Assembly (NCBI GenBank): GCA_938005745.1
Contig: CALLMM010000024.1
Span: 38,201 to 102,200 of the forward strand
Direction: 5' to 3'
Length of the DNA: 64,000 bases
Origin: an uncultured Chthonomonadales bacterium
Lineage (GTDB): Bacteria > Armatimonadota > Chthonomonadetes > Chthonomonadales > CAJBBX01
In this document: piece by piece, positions 1 through 8,747 of the stretch
Layout: each line of letters begins with the position of its first letter
How positions within the stretch are numbered: position 1 is the stretch's first letter
Notes under the pieces: generated by a model
Database searches by the model: none
The model's input: only the letters and a program-made list of their open reading frames with translations
What the model was told of the DNA's origin: nothing
Program-made: the position numbers and the translations under genes

Positions 1-162
1 CTCCGCGATCAGATGCAGACAGCGAAGCTGCGAGATGGGAAGCTCCTGCAGGGGAGATTGCGGATCACCGCGAAAGACCAGCGATTTCAAGACGCGATAC
101 AGGGCGAACGGAAGTCGGTTGTCCGCATCCGGACAGTTGTGAGTGGGAGGATCAGAACTCAT
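1..162 (-). CDS. MarR-family transcriptional regulator, 3' end outside the window
   Basis: Reverse-strand frame with ATG at 162 runs open for 54 codons to the window edge. The translation begins MSSDPPTHNCPDAD and continues with the pattern LPFALYRVLKSLV... PISQLRCLHLIAE, which matches the first helices of MarR regulators (the dimerisation helix followed by the 'LxxxQLRvLxLIae' helix before the winged HTH). MarR proteins are dimeric repressors or activators responding to small phenolic or oxidative signals. The DNA-binding wing lies off the window, so the family call rests only on the N-terminal third. Upstream lies a noncoding gap with two GTTTACA direct repeats. Confidence 0.6.
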   Translation of the reverse strand, partial: MSSDPPTHNCPDADNRLPFALYRVLKSLVFRGDPQSPLQELPISQLRCLHLIAE

Positions 163-181
163 TAGTTCGCCTGTGTGAACT

Positions 182-205
182 GTTTACAATAACGAATAGT
201 TTACA
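182..205. promoter_or_regulatory. Paired GTTTACA direct repeats upstream of the MarR gene
   Basis: GTTTACA occurs at 182-188 and again at 199-205, a 17-bp period, 20-43 bp upstream of the MarR start codon. Direct repeats at about this spacing can form a regulator site or overlap the promoter. Binding of the MarR protein to it is only a guess; MarR sites are usually inverted repeats. Confidence 0.25.
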
Positions 206-369
206 TGCAGAAACTATGCACTGTCAAGTCTCCGTACGAGAGTTTTTACACGGGCGTTTCCATTCCAGTCAAAATAACAAAAAAGAGAAACGTCAGAGTC
301 ATGCAGACTGCTTCACTGACGCTCACAACGCCAGACTTATGTGACTGCAACGGTATTGCCTACCAGATT

Positions 370-512
370 GTCCTTGCACGGGAGGCTCAGCCGAGCCCCT
401 CCCGTCCTTGCGCGGGAGGGGTCAGCCCTTCCTCCCCTGTCATTGTGAGGGAGGGGTCAGCCCTTCCTCCCCTGTCATTGTGAGGGAGGCGCAGCCGACC
501 GAAGCAATCTTA
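370..512. repeat. Dispersed intergenic repeat with a 35-bp perfect tandem duplication
   Basis: Two identical 35-bp units (414-448 and 449-483, each starting GGGAGGGGTCAGCCC and ending CATTGTGA) are followed by GGGAGGCGCAGCCGACCGAAGCAATC. The ending is the core of a repeat family also found at 21582-21829, 31961-31999, 49033-49180 and 56366-56408. It fills the 386-bp gap between the MarR and ferredoxin genes, where no convincing gene is visible; the short forward reading frame at 205-483 is repeat-derived. Confidence 0.8.
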
Positions 513-549
513 CACCGAAAGCCGTCCGCTTCAGGAAAGGTACATCCGT

Positions 550-861
550 TCACATTTTCCATTCGTCGGTTTCGCCGATAATGTATACGGTCACGTCTCC
601 GCCGATCAGGATCGCCTGGCAAGCTAGGCGAGAGTTCTCCTGTAGGTTGCGAGCGGTGCTGAGACGATACTCTTCCGGCTCCTCCACCGGTGAAAGATTC
701 TGGATGCCTTGAAGAATATAGACATGGCAGCTTGTGCAGGAGCAGTTGCCCCCGCAGATATGGGGCAGGGAGATGCCGTGATCGAGCGCGCAGTCGAGCA
801 GCGTATCTCCTCCATGCGCCTGCACGGACTGATCCTGCGGAAGAAATCTGACGGTAATCAT
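550..861 (-). CDS. Adrenodoxin-type 2Fe-2S ferredoxin
   Basis: A 103-aa protein with the 2Fe-2S ferredoxin fold. The cluster motif C-x5-C-x2-C is seen in ICGGNCSCTSCHVY (first ligand about residue 36), and the fourth ligand is the Cys in SRLACQAIL about 40 residues later. The spacing is of the adrenodoxin/Isc-Fdx type rather than the plant type. Such proteins carry single electrons in the cytoplasm to monooxygenases or to Fe-S cluster assembly. No isc/suf or P450 gene is next to it, so the partner is unknown. ATG at 861 is preceded by GGAGAGG, although the spacing is long (about 14 nt). Confidence 0.85.
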   Translation of the reverse strand: MITVRFLPQDQSVQAHGGDTLLDCALDHGISLPHICGGNCSCTSCHVYILQGIQNLSPVEEPEEYRLSTARNLQENSRLACQAILIGGDVTVYIIGETDEWKM

Positions 862-1067
862 GAAACCAGCCGCAATCCTCTCCAGCCACCTGATCGTCTG
901 GCGAGTTGCCCTCCGAATATCTTCTCAAAACGGTAGGGGACGTAACCGGAGACCGCGAACGTATGTTCTAGTATGCGAACGGAAAGATATCGCCCATTCG
1001 CATCAAACCGCAGGTGCAGCGCGGTCGTCTTTAACATATACAGTCAACATCTTTCAGGAACAGCATA

Positions 1068-2198
1068 ATGACCAGCATTCATGAACTGCTTGAGATCGCT
1101 CTCAGGCAGCGGGCATCCGATCTTATATTGAAATCGGGCATGCCTCCCGCCCTGCGGGTAGATGGCGACATGGAATTGACCGGCCTGCCGAAACTATCCG
1201 CCGAAGATACCCGCGAACTGGCTTACGGAATTCTCTACAGCGCCAGCCGGGACCGTCTTTTGCAGCACGCCGACAGCGTCTCCCCGCACTCCGACCAGGA
1301 TACAACCGAAGATCACATCCAGATGCTGCTGGCGGGAGAGGAGCTTGACGTTGTCTTCACGGTTCCCAGTCGCATGCGGGTTCGCGCCAATCTCTTCCTG
1401 CAGCGAGGCGCTATCGGTGCAGCCCTGCGTCTGATCCCACTACAGCCCTATACGATAGATCAGATCAAGCTGCCTCCCGTATTGAAAGAGATGGCGCTGC
1501 GTCCGCATGGACTGATCATCATCACCGGTCCGACCGGCTCTGGCAAGACGACCACCATGGCTGCCATTCTGGAGGAGATCAACCAGCGGCGTCACTGCAA
1601 TATCTACACGATCGAAGACCCCATTGAGTACATCTTTACCGATAAGATGAGCGTCGTGCATCAACGGCAGATCGGCAGTGACACCCGCTCTTTTGCCTCC
1701 GCGCTGCGCAGCGTTACCCGCCAGACTCCGGATGTAATCGCCATCGGGGAGATGCGGGACGCCGAGACAATGGATGTAGCGATGACCGCCGCTGAGATCG
1801 GACATCTGGTGATTACGACCCTGCATACCGTCTCCGCTTCCGCAACGGTGGGACGAATCATCAACAGTTTCCCCCTGCACCTTCAGCGGCAGGTCTCCTC
1901 ACAGTTAGCCGCTTCGCTTCTATGCATCACCTCGCAGAGGCTGGTGCATCACTGCTCCGGGAAGGGAAGGGTCGCGGCGGTGGAGGTGCTGACCAGTTCG
2001 CCGACCGTCTGCAAGCAGATTGAGGAGGGCGAGATCGGAGAACTCTATAACTCCATTCGCGACGGTCAGCACTATGGGATGAACACGATGAATCAGGCTC
2101 TGGAGAAGCTGTATCTCTCCCGGCAGATCACCTATGAAGAGGCGATGCAGTACTGCGGCAACGCGACGGAGATGAAGCAGCTCCTTCGGAATATCTGA
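1068..2198 (+). CDS. pilT: Type IV pilus retraction ATPase PilT
   Basis: A 376-aa GspE/PilT-family hexameric ATPase that powers pilus retraction (twitching, DNA uptake) at the inner membrane. Visible motifs are Walker A GPTGSGKT (154-161), the Asp box TIEDPIEY (181-188), Walker B PDVIAIGEMRD (221-231) and the His box GHLVITTLHT (245-254). An acidic, polar stretch of about 20 residues (about 68-90, HADSVSPHSDQDTTEDH) enlarges the N-terminal domain compared with ordinary PilT. The gene is far from the pilus assembly operon at 56.5-62.6 kb. It ends two bases before the next ATG, so it is probably cotranscribed with the PIG-L gene. Confidence 0.93.
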   Translation: MTSIHELLEIALRQRASDLILKSGMPPALRVDGDMELTGLPKLSAEDTRELAYGILYSASRDRLLQHADSVSPHSDQDTTEDHIQMLLAGEELDVVFTVPSRMRVRANLFLQRGAIGAALRLIPLQPYTIDQIKLPPVLKEMALRPHGLIIITGPTGSGKTTTMAAILEEINQRRHCNIYTIEDPIEYIFTDKMSVVHQRQIGSDTRSFASALRSVTRQTPDVIAIGEMRDAETMDVAMTAAEIGHLVITTLHTVSASATVGRIINSFPLHLQRQVSSQLAASLLCITSQRLVHHCSGKGRVAAVEVLTSSPTVCKQIEEGEIGELYNSIRDGQHYGMNTMNQALEKLYLSRQITYEEAMQYCGNATEMKQLLRNI

Positions 2199-2200
2199 CC

Positions 2201-2926
2201 ATGGACGGACCTGAACAGAGACAGAGACGCGTTCTGGCGGTCGGGGCGCATCCCGATGATATCGAAATCCTGTGCGCTGGAACGCTGGCGCGCTGCCATG
2301 CGCGCGGCGATCAGATTATCATCTGCGTCGCCACCAACGGCGATATGGGAAGCATGACCCATATGCCTCCCGAACTGGCGGAGATCCGACGACAGGAGGC
2401 GCAGGAGTCGGCTTCGCGGCTGGAGGCGGAGTTTTACTGGCTCAACTTCCCGGATGAGTTCCTCTACCATGATCACGGCACGCGGATGCGCTTCATTGAG
2501 ATGATCCGCGCCGCGCGCCCGGACATCATTCTGACTCATGCGCCGGATGACTACCATATGGATCATCGCATCGTCAGCGAACTGGTCTTTGTCTCCTCGT
2601 TCATCTCGGCGGTTCCCCATGTGGAGACCGATTCCGCGGTTCATTCGCATATCGCGCCGATCTACTACTTTGATACGCTGGCGGGAGTGAACTTTCTGCC
2701 GACAGAGTATGTGGACATCTCCGAAACGCTGGAAAAGAAGCTGGAGATGATGCGCTGTCATGCGAGTCAACTGGAGTGGCTCGGCAAGTATAACGGAATA
2801 GACATTCTGGAGTTCATTGCCTCGGTCGCGCGATTTCGCGGTCTGCAGAGCGGAGTGCGTTATGCGGAGGGCTTTCGCCGAGCCGATGTCTGGCCCCGGA
2901 CGGGAACCGTGCGTCATCTGCCCTGA
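2201..2926 (+). CDS. PIG-L / LmbE-family N-deacetylase
   Basis: A 241-aa protein of the zinc-dependent LmbE/PIG-L deacetylase family, which removes acetyl groups from N-acetylglucosamine-type conjugates (for example MshB in mycothiol and BshB in bacillithiol synthesis). The signature GAHPDDIE is at about residues 15-22, and the second metal-binding motif HMDH is in APDDYHMDHRIV. The true substrate cannot be read from sequence. A BshB-like thiol or surface glycan role is possible, but no bshA/bshC or mshA/mshC gene is nearby. The start lies two bases after the pilT stop, suggesting coupled expression. Confidence 0.88.
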   Translation: MDGPEQRQRRVLAVGAHPDDIEILCAGTLARCHARGDQIIICVATNGDMGSMTHMPPELAEIRRQEAQESASRLEAEFYWLNFPDEFLYHDHGTRMRFIEMIRAARPDIILTHAPDDYHMDHRIVSELVFVSSFISAVPHVETDSAVHSHIAPIYYFDTLAGVNFLPTEYVDISETLEKKLEMMRCHASQLEWLGKYNGIDILEFIASVARFRGLQSGVRYAEGFRRADVWPRTGTVRHLP

Positions 2927-2968
2927 ACCGCTTCAAAGTAACAACTCTCTCATCTTTCGGGAGCGGTC

Positions 2969-4528
2969 ATGATGTTACGTCCCCTGCCTCTGATCAGGTG
3001 GTTGTCTGCATGCCTGATCCTGATCCTTGCTCTCTCCGGGACAGCCTTCGGAGATGTGCGTATCTCCTATCGGGTCTCGCCGATCCCTCCGCGCGACGGC
3101 TCCGCTGCATTAACACGGGTTGAGATGCGAATAGTTGGAGACCTTCCGCAGGGCAGGGCGCAGCTGCAGATGCCGGTCTGGTCTCCGGGAGACTACAGCA
3201 TTCAGAACCATGCCGCGCATGTGAGGGAGTTGACCGCGACTTCGGAGGAGGGCGTCTCTCTTCCAACTGCCCGCCCCGATCCCAACACCTGGCAGATCGA
3301 GACGAAAAAGGCGAAAGAGATCGTCATCCGCTACCAGCTTACGAATACGCCGAGAGGGAACTTTACGGAGAATGTGCTGGTCCGGGAGCGATATGCCTTC
3401 TACAACGGAACCGCGCTCTATCTCTATCTGGTCGGGCACAAAGAAGCTCCCGCAACCCTCACTGTCTCCCTTCCGGAGGGCTGGAGGCAGGCGCTCACCA
3501 CACTCGACCCTCTGCCCGCCGACCCGGCGCATCCCGACAGGGTCTCCTTTTCCGCGCCGGACTACGATACCCTTGCCGATTCCCCGCTGCTTGCGGGAGA
3601 CTACGTGACGCGAACCTTTCAGTACGCCGAGAGACCGCATATACTGGCGTTCTTCGGGGCGTATCAGGGCACAGACTTCGACAGCTATGTTCCCCTAATA
3701 CAGAAAATTGTGGAGGAGCAGAATCGGCTGATGGGCGGTCCCCCCTATGCGCGTTATGTCTTCTTTTTTGATGTCAACGGCAGAGGGGGCGGGCTGGAGC
3801 ATCTCAACGGCACCCGAATCGCCATCTATCGCCAGTCCTCTGCGAGATTCTCCGCCGGGATCATCTCCCACGAGTTTTTTCACCTGTGGAACGTCAAACG
3901 GATCCGCCCGGTCTCGCTGGGACCCTTTGACTACGTCAATCCGCCGAAAACACGTAATCTCTGGTTCTGCGAGGGAGTAACCGAGTACTACGCCATGCTG
4001 ACGCTGCTGCGCGCGGGAGTGCAGAACAGGGCTACTTTTCTCGATGCGTTGAGCAATCTGATCACCGCGCTGCAGTCGCAGCCGGCGCGACTGCGGGTTA
4101 CTGCCGACGAATCCAGCTGGCGCGTCTGGGAGACCGGGCGCAGCAGCGGCTACGGCGTGTCGTACTATCTGAAGGGCGCGCTCATCGGTCTGTGTCTCGA
4201 CCTGAAGATACGCCATCTCACTGCAAACCGCCGGAGCCTCGACGATTTGATGCGCGATATGCTGAATCGCTACGGGCTACCGAAATCGGGGTTCTCGGAG
4301 GATGGCATTCGGGAGGCGGTTATTCGCGCTGCCGGGGCGGAGATGGGACCCTTCTATGATCTTCTGGCGCGCAGCTGGGAGGAGATGCCTTTCGAGGAGT
4401 GCCTGGCGTATGCGGGGCTGCGTCTGCAGAGATCGGGAGGAGCCTTTCAGATCGTCGCCGACCCGAATGCGACGGAAGAGGCCCTCGCGCTTCGCGAAAG
4501 CTGGATGAGCAGAAGCCCGGAAAGGTAG
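2969..4528 (+). CDS. Secreted M61-family metallopeptidase (glycyl aminopeptidase type) without a PDZ tail
   Basis: A 519-aa protein with an N-terminal signal peptide (hydrophobic ACLILILALSGTAFG) and an M61 N-terminal beta domain. The zinc site is HEFFH (301-305) within the family pattern HEFFHLWNVKRIRP. The third ligand is Glu335 in the EGVTEYY motif. M61 enzymes are broad aminopeptidases exported to the periplasm. Most family members are about 580-620 aa and end in a PDZ domain. Here the chain stops about 50 residues after the catalytic domain, with no recognisable PDZ. The start is supported by GGGAG before ATG 2969. Confidence 0.9.
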   Translation: MMLRPLPLIRWLSACLILILALSGTAFGDVRISYRVSPIPPRDGSAALTRVEMRIVGDLPQGRAQLQMPVWSPGDYSIQNHAAHVRELTATSEEGVSLPTARPDPNTWQIETKKAKEIVIRYQLTNTPRGNFTENVLVRERYAFYNGTALYLYLVGHKEAPATLTVSLPEGWRQALTTLDPLPADPAHPDRVSFSAPDYDTLADSPLLAGDYVTRTFQYAERPHILAFFGAYQGTDFDSYVPLIQKIVEEQNRLMGGPPYARYVFFFDVNGRGGGLEHLNGTRIAIYRQSSARFSAGIISHEFFHLWNVKRIRPVSLGPFDYVNPPKTRNLWFCEGVTEYYAMLTLLRAGVQNRATFLDALSNLITALQSQPARLRVTADESSWRVWETGRSSGYGVSYYLKGALIGLCLDLKIRHLTANRRSLDDLMRDMLNRYGLPKSGFSEDGIREAVIRAAGAEMGPFYDLLARSWEEMPFEECLAYAGLRLQRSGGAFQIVADPNATEEALALRESWMSRSPER

Positions 4529-4552
4529 TGCGCCTGTCCGGGCTTGATCAAA

Positions 4553-5035
4553 TCATAGAATGGACTGGATATACTGCTGGCTGCGCAGGTCCAGCGCCCG
4601 GATGTTGGGGATCTCATAGCGGTTTCCATCCACATCAATCAGCAGCAGATGCGTATCGGAGAACCACTGCGCGTTCTCCTGAAGGTTCTGTGTGACGAAA
4701 TCGCGCTCGCCCCGGTCCGTCTCCACGCTCCAGTAGGTCGCTCCGTACTCCTGCTTGGCATGGAGTATCTTCGACACAACCGCCGTCAGGTTGCGCAGGC
4801 GCAGCTCTCGCTCCACCGCCTCTCTGGATGCCGGATCCAGCTCCTTCGGATCGGTAATCATCTCGATCTCCTCTCCCTTGGCGTCCAGCAGCGCCAGGTA
4901 GCGATTGGGGAAGGTGAGGGGAGACGCCCAGACCGGTTTCACGGTCAGGCAGCATCTCTCCTCGCCGATAATCATGCGGAGCCGGTCTTTGGGGTGATAG
5001 AAAAGCCGTAACGTCTTCGGATCAACCGTTGCCAT
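4553..5035 (-). CDS. DUF1854 family protein
   Basis: A 160-aa protein with start MATVDPKTLRLFY; an upstream in-frame start would overlap the preceding gene, and AAAGGTG sits before ATG 5035. The sequence (CCLTVKPVWASPLTFPNRYLALLD ... AVVSKILHAKQEYGATYW ... LLLIDVDGNRYEIPNI) matches DUF1854 as I recall it. In other bacteria this family is encoded beside ABC transporters linked to cyanophycin metabolism. The same pairing holds here: it is the third gene of an operon with an ABC exporter (6249-8450) and an acetyltransferase, starting 10 bp after the acetyltransferase stop. Its biochemical role is unknown. Confidence 0.8.
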   Translation of the reverse strand: MATVDPKTLRLFYHPKDRLRMIIGEERCCLTVKPVWASPLTFPNRYLALLDAKGEEIEMITDPKELDPASREAVERELRLRNLTAVVSKILHAKQEYGATYWSVETDRGERDFVTQNLQENAQWFSDTHLLLIDVDGNRYEIPNIRALDLRSQQYIQSIL

Positions 5036-5045
5036 GGCGCACCTT

Positions 5046-6212
5046 TCAGAAGCCGTCGTTGGTCCAGGCGGGCGGTCCTTCCAGCAGATCGGACAGGGCT
5101 TGGAACCCGCCTTCCTCATGAACGATCAGGCGCTCTGCTGTGCGAAGCTGAGGAAGGTCAGGCGTTCCAAAGTAAGCCTGTGAGAACGACTGAATATCCA
5201 TCTCCACCTGCGGGTTCTCACGCGATTCCCGGACGCTGACCGTCCCGTCTTCAAACGCGATGTGCCAGACGCCACGATTCCAGGGCGCCTTCTCATCTTC
5301 GATCTTCAATGTCAACTCCCCGCGTTTAGCAGGATCGGGCTGCCATCTCCGCAACGCTTCGGCGACATCTACCACCCTCGCCTGAACGACGGGCTTGATG
5401 GTTGTCTGAATCGCCCAGTGATAGTAACGGTGCCAGAGGAGATCGTTCTCCGGAGCGTTCCAGCTGAACTTTTCGATCTGCATATCGTACCGGCGAAGCA
5501 TTCCCAGAAGACCTGCCAGCGCGCGGGGTGTCAGCGTGATGAACTCACGCAGATGCGTCTCTGTCCCGCTGTTTTCGCGGATGGTCAGATAGCCTTCCAT
5601 AACGCCGTCACGCTCATACAGGTAGGTATAGGTGTAGTTTGTCTCCGTATCGTTGAGAATGTTGTTCCAATGCTGTTGTGAACGCGCCAGAAGACCGCGA
5701 TATCGCTGGGCGTACTGCGTATAGCAGCCGATCACCTTTTCACGATCCGACGGAAGGGCTGCGCGCACATGGTCGGATTCGCGGGAGGGAGGAAGCGTGC
5801 GCGTTTCGACCCGGTAGGTGCGGTTGATCCCAATCCACTCCCAGCCGTACTGACGATAGTAGTCCCAGCTGAAGGGGTAGAGCATGGAGACCGCCTGACC
5901 GGCTTCCCGCATCCTCTCCAGCGAGTAGCGCAGACACTCGCCCGCATATCCCTTTCCGCGACTTGCCGGCAGGCAGCAGACGCCCGCGATCCCGCCCATT
6001 GGCAGCGTCACTTTCGGTCCCATATGTACCTGAAACTGCAGAACGATCACCTGCGCCTGCATCCCGGCTTCATCCCAGACGCCAAACCCTGCCATGCTCG
6101 AGCGATCCGGGGGCAGGAACCGACCGATCTCCCGCTGTCCGTGAAAAAAAGCCTGTGAGGCGAGATAGAGGGACGCCTCTATCTCCTCCTCACGAATCTG
6201 TCTGATCTCCAT
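5046..6212 (-). CDS. Eis-like GNAT N-acetyltransferase with C-terminal SCP2-like domain
   Basis: A 388-aa protein with the three-part Eis architecture. An N-terminal GNAT domain carries the acetyl-CoA motif ASRGKGYAGECL (about 86-97). A second GNAT-like domain spans roughly 150-285. The C-terminal sterol-carrier-like domain (about 290-388) contains WHIAFEDGTVSV and a conserved hydrophobic end. Relatives acetylate amines such as aminoglycosides or peptide lysines; the substrate here is unknown. It lies 36 bp after the ABC exporter gene and 10 bp before the DUF1854 gene, on the same strand. An acylated small molecule handled by that exporter is a reasonable guess. Confidence 0.87.
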   Translation of the reverse strand: MEIRQIREEEIEASLYLASQAFFHGQREIGRFLPPDRSSMAGFGVWDEAGMQAQVIVLQFQVHMGPKVTLPMGGIAGVCCLPASRGKGYAGECLRYSLERMREAGQAVSMLYPFSWDYYRQYGWEWIGINRTYRVETRTLPPSRESDHVRAALPSDREKVIGCYTQYAQRYRGLLARSQQHWNNILNDTETNYTYTYLYERDGVMEGYLTIRENSGTETHLREFITLTPRALAGLLGMLRRYDMQIEKFSWNAPENDLLWHRYYHWAIQTTIKPVVQARVVDVAEALRRWQPDPAKRGELTLKIEDEKAPWNRGVWHIAFEDGTVSVRESRENPQVEMDIQSFSQAYFGTPDLPQLRTAERLIVHEEGGFQALSDLLEGPPAWTNDGF

Positions 6213-6248
6213 TCAGTGAACGTCCCTCTCTATGTCAGATTTCGTCTG

Positions 6249-8450
6249 TTAGCCGGCGACCTGGATGATCTGGCTGACGGCGGACTGCGTCTCGACCAGT
6301 TTGTAGAAGACGCCCTGCTTCTCCATCAGTTCGGCATGGGTGCCGATCTCTACGATCTCGCCCTTTTCCAGAACGATCAGGCGGCTGGCATTGCGGAGCG
6401 TGGAGAGTCGGTGCGCGATGGCGAAGGTGGTGCGCCCCTCGATCAGGCGAGCGATCGCCTCCTGAATCTGCCGCTCTGTCTCCACGTCCACCGAGGAGGT
6501 CGCCTCATCCAGGATCAGGATTCGGGGATTGTGAAGAATGGCGCGCGCGATGGAGATACGCTGCCTCTCTCCGCCGGAGAGTTTCGCCCCCCGTTCTCCC
6601 ACGATGGTGTCGTAGCCGTCCGGTTTCGACAGGATGAAGTTGTGCGCGTTCGCCGCCTTCGCCGCCTCCACGATCTCCTCGAAAGAGGCTCCCGGCTTAC
6701 CGTAGGAGATGTTCTCCGCAATAGTTCCATTGAACAGGAACGGCTCCTGAAGCACAACGCCGATCTGATGACGCAGGTCCTGCAGCGGCATCTCGCGATA
6801 GTCTACGCCGTCTATCAGGATGCTTCCAGAATCCGGCTCATAGAAGCGGCAGATCAGATTGATGGTGGTGGACTTGCCCGCGCCGGACTTTCCAACCAGC
6901 CCGATCATCTCTCCCGGCTTGGCGGTGAAGTTGATCCCTTTCAGCACCGGGTTGGACTTGTCATAGCCAAATCGGACGTTGTCGAAGGTAACCTCGCCCT
7001 TGATCTGATGGCTTTTGCCTCCGCTGTTGTAGGCTTCCGCCTCGGTGTCCATCACCTCGAAGACGCGTTCGGCTCCCGCCATGGCGCGGCTGAACCAGTT
7101 ATTCACCTGTGCGAACCACTGAAGCGGACCATAGATTAGTCCCAGATAGGCGTTGACCTTCCAGAAGTCGCCCAGAGACATCTGGCGTGAGTAGACCATA
7201 TAGCCGCCCACCGTCCAGTTTATCAGCGTTCCCAGACTGGTGAAGAACGACATCGCCCCGAAGACGGTGAACCAGCGTCCATCCGCCGCGATCCCGGCAT
7301 TCTTCAACTCGTCATTCCGGTGCAGGAACTTGTTGTTCTCGTAGTCCTCGCGTGCGAACGCCTTGACGACGCGGATGCCGCTCAGCGACTCGTTGAGATG
7401 GGTATGGAAGCGCGCCCACTTCTGTCCGACGCGATGGTAGAGCTGCGAAACCGGTTTCCAGAACCGGATGCTGATCAATACCACGATCGGAACCGGCGTC
7501 AGGATACACAGCGCCAGTCTCCAGTTGACAAAGAACAGGAACCCGACGATCCCCAGCATCAGCAGGAAGTTCGTGGCGATGTGCGGCAGTCCATCTACCA
7601 GGAAGCCCCATACGCGGTCCGTATCGCTGGTTACACGGCTGGCAATGGCGCCGACCTGCTTCTTATCGAAGAAGGTCAACTGTAGGAACTCGATGGAGCG
7701 ATAGAGCTGTGCGCGAATATCCGCCGCGACATGTCCGCCGACATAGGCAATCAGTCGTCCGTTAAGAATCTGTACAACGATCGCCGAAGCAAGTATCACC
7801 AGCCAGGCGGTCATCAGTCCCCAGAGCATCGGCAGGTCTTTATGTGCGGTCAGCACGCGGTCAATCAGCGTTCCCTGAATGTAGGGGGGAGCGAGATTGA
7901 TTACGGTGGTGAGCAGCGACATGCCCGCCAGCAGCGCGGCGTGGAAGCGGTAGGGTCGCATGAAGCGCAGGATCCGCAGCAGCGTTCTGCCGCGATGGAT
8001 ACACGCCGGACAGATGCCGTCTTTCTCCGGCAGCAGCCGGTTGCATTTGGGGCAGCGGGTTCGCTCCTGCTTCAGGTTGATCGCCAGCGGCTGACCCTGA
8101 GCAAGCTGTTCGATCCCGCGCGCCGCTTCCGAGAACTTGGCGGCGACGGTGAGAGAGTAGGTGACAATCGGGATCACGTCACCCGTTTTCGTGGTGATCT
8201 CCAGCCTTCCCCCGCCCACCAGCGGCTCATTACGCGCCGACTTGATATCCGCGATGGGGATCTGGAAGGAGACGGCTCCCTCCGCTTCGACGATACGAAC
8301 CACTTCCGATGTCACTTCCAGAATGCGTTTTCCGAAGGTGGCGTCTTCGGCGTAGTCCGCCTCCAGGCGAATCAGTACGCCGTCGGTTTCGGAAGGGGGA
8401 GACGCTGCATCGGCAAGGGCGGGACGCGGCGCAGATTCTATGTCCGACAT
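6249..8450 (-). CDS. ABC exporter (fused permease-ATPase) with N-terminal PH-like domain and zinc ribbon
   Basis: A 733-aa half-transporter. Residues about 25-118 are predominantly beta and look like a bacterial PH-like domain. A zinc ribbon follows (C133, C136, C147, C150), then a type-1 ABC transmembrane domain (about 165-455) and a nucleotide-binding domain with Walker A GKSGAGKS (520-527), signature LSGGERQ (624-630) and Walker B ILILDEA (644-650). It probably works as a homodimeric exporter in the inner membrane. It is the first gene of an operon with an Eis-like acetyltransferase and a DUF1854 protein. SD AGGAGG precedes ATG 8450. The long leader upstream contains an intrinsic terminator. 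Confidence 0.92.
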   Translation of the reverse strand: MSDIESAPRPALADAASPPSETDGVLIRLEADYAEDATFGKRILEVTSEVVRIVEAEGAVSFQIPIADIKSARNEPLVGGGRLEITTKTGDVIPIVTYSLTVAAKFSEAARGIEQLAQGQPLAINLKQERTRCPKCNRLLPEKDGICPACIHRGRTLLRILRFMRPYRFHAALLAGMSLLTTVINLAPPYIQGTLIDRVLTAHKDLPMLWGLMTAWLVILASAIVVQILNGRLIAYVGGHVAADIRAQLYRSIEFLQLTFFDKKQVGAIASRVTSDTDRVWGFLVDGLPHIATNFLLMLGIVGFLFFVNWRLALCILTPVPIVVLISIRFWKPVSQLYHRVGQKWARFHTHLNESLSGIRVVKAFAREDYENNKFLHRNDELKNAGIAADGRWFTVFGAMSFFTSLGTLINWTVGGYMVYSRQMSLGDFWKVNAYLGLIYGPLQWFAQVNNWFSRAMAGAERVFEVMDTEAEAYNSGGKSHQIKGEVTFDNVRFGYDKSNPVLKGINFTAKPGEMIGLVGKSGAGKSTTINLICRFYEPDSGSILIDGVDYREMPLQDLRHQIGVVLQEPFLFNGTIAENISYGKPGASFEEIVEAAKAANAHNFILSKPDGYDTIVGERGAKLSGGERQRISIARAILHNPRILILDEATSSVDVETERQIQEAIARLIEGRTTFAIAHRLSTLRNASRLIVLEKGEIVEIGTHAELMEKQGVFYKLVETQSAVSQIIQVAG

Positions 8451-8741
8451 GGTTCCTCCTGTTCAACAACATGCGTCCGGGGATGCAACAAAAACAACGG
8501 GCAATGTCGCTCATTATCGCGCATTGCCCGTTGACTCACTTCTTCGAGGAGAATCCGGAAGAGAGTTAATAGACTCTTCCTCTGGTGAGCCGGGCGCGCA
8601 TGACCCTGTGAGATGTGTCAGGCCAGCGAGTCGCAGTAACGCCCTGAAGCGCGAACGGACAGATTATGGTCATCAGGTCACGCATCATGCTCGCGATACG
8701 CCTGTGCAGCCGCCAGGCTCCTTTCTGAGAATAGTTACATT
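8451..8741 (-). promoter_or_regulatory. Structured 5' leader of the ABC-exporter operon, candidate attenuator/riboswitch or small RNA
   Basis: About 290 nt lie between a strong promoter (8748-8777) and the ABC start codon, all on the minus strand. The leader has several short complementary arms (GCCTG/CAGGC, CCTGA/TCAGG, CCTG/CAGG, and GGAAGAG/CTCTTCC at 8557-8580). A 12-bp stem then leads into TTTTT at 8490-8533. The terminator is placed after the putative sensor part and before the gene, as in transcription-attenuating riboswitches. I do not recognise any known riboswitch consensus in it. Alternatively, the promoter and terminator delimit a free RNA of about 240 nt. Confidence 0.5.
8490..8533 (-). 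terminator. Intrinsic terminator inside the ABC-operon leader
   Basis: Perfect 12-bp inverted repeat: caacgggcaatg at 8495-8506 and cattgcccgttg at 8522-8533, with a 15-nt loop. On the minus strand it is followed directly by five U residues (8494-8490). It lies 40 nt upstream of the ABC gene start codon, downstream of the promoter for that gene. Confidence 0.8.
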
Positions 8742-8747
8742 AACGTT

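Noticed and set aside
205..483. 92-codon plus-strand frame at the left end
   Set aside because: It runs through the tandem repeat and has no SD or family pattern.
414..483. Tandem 35-bp repeats as a CRISPR array
   Set aside because: The two units are directly adjacent with no spacer, and no cas gene is present.
8541..8740. tRNA or known riboswitch in the ABC leader
   Set aside because: No cloverleaf or TPsiC-like segment, and none of the TPP, SAM, cobalamin, FMN, glycine or yybP-ykoY consensus blocks is present.
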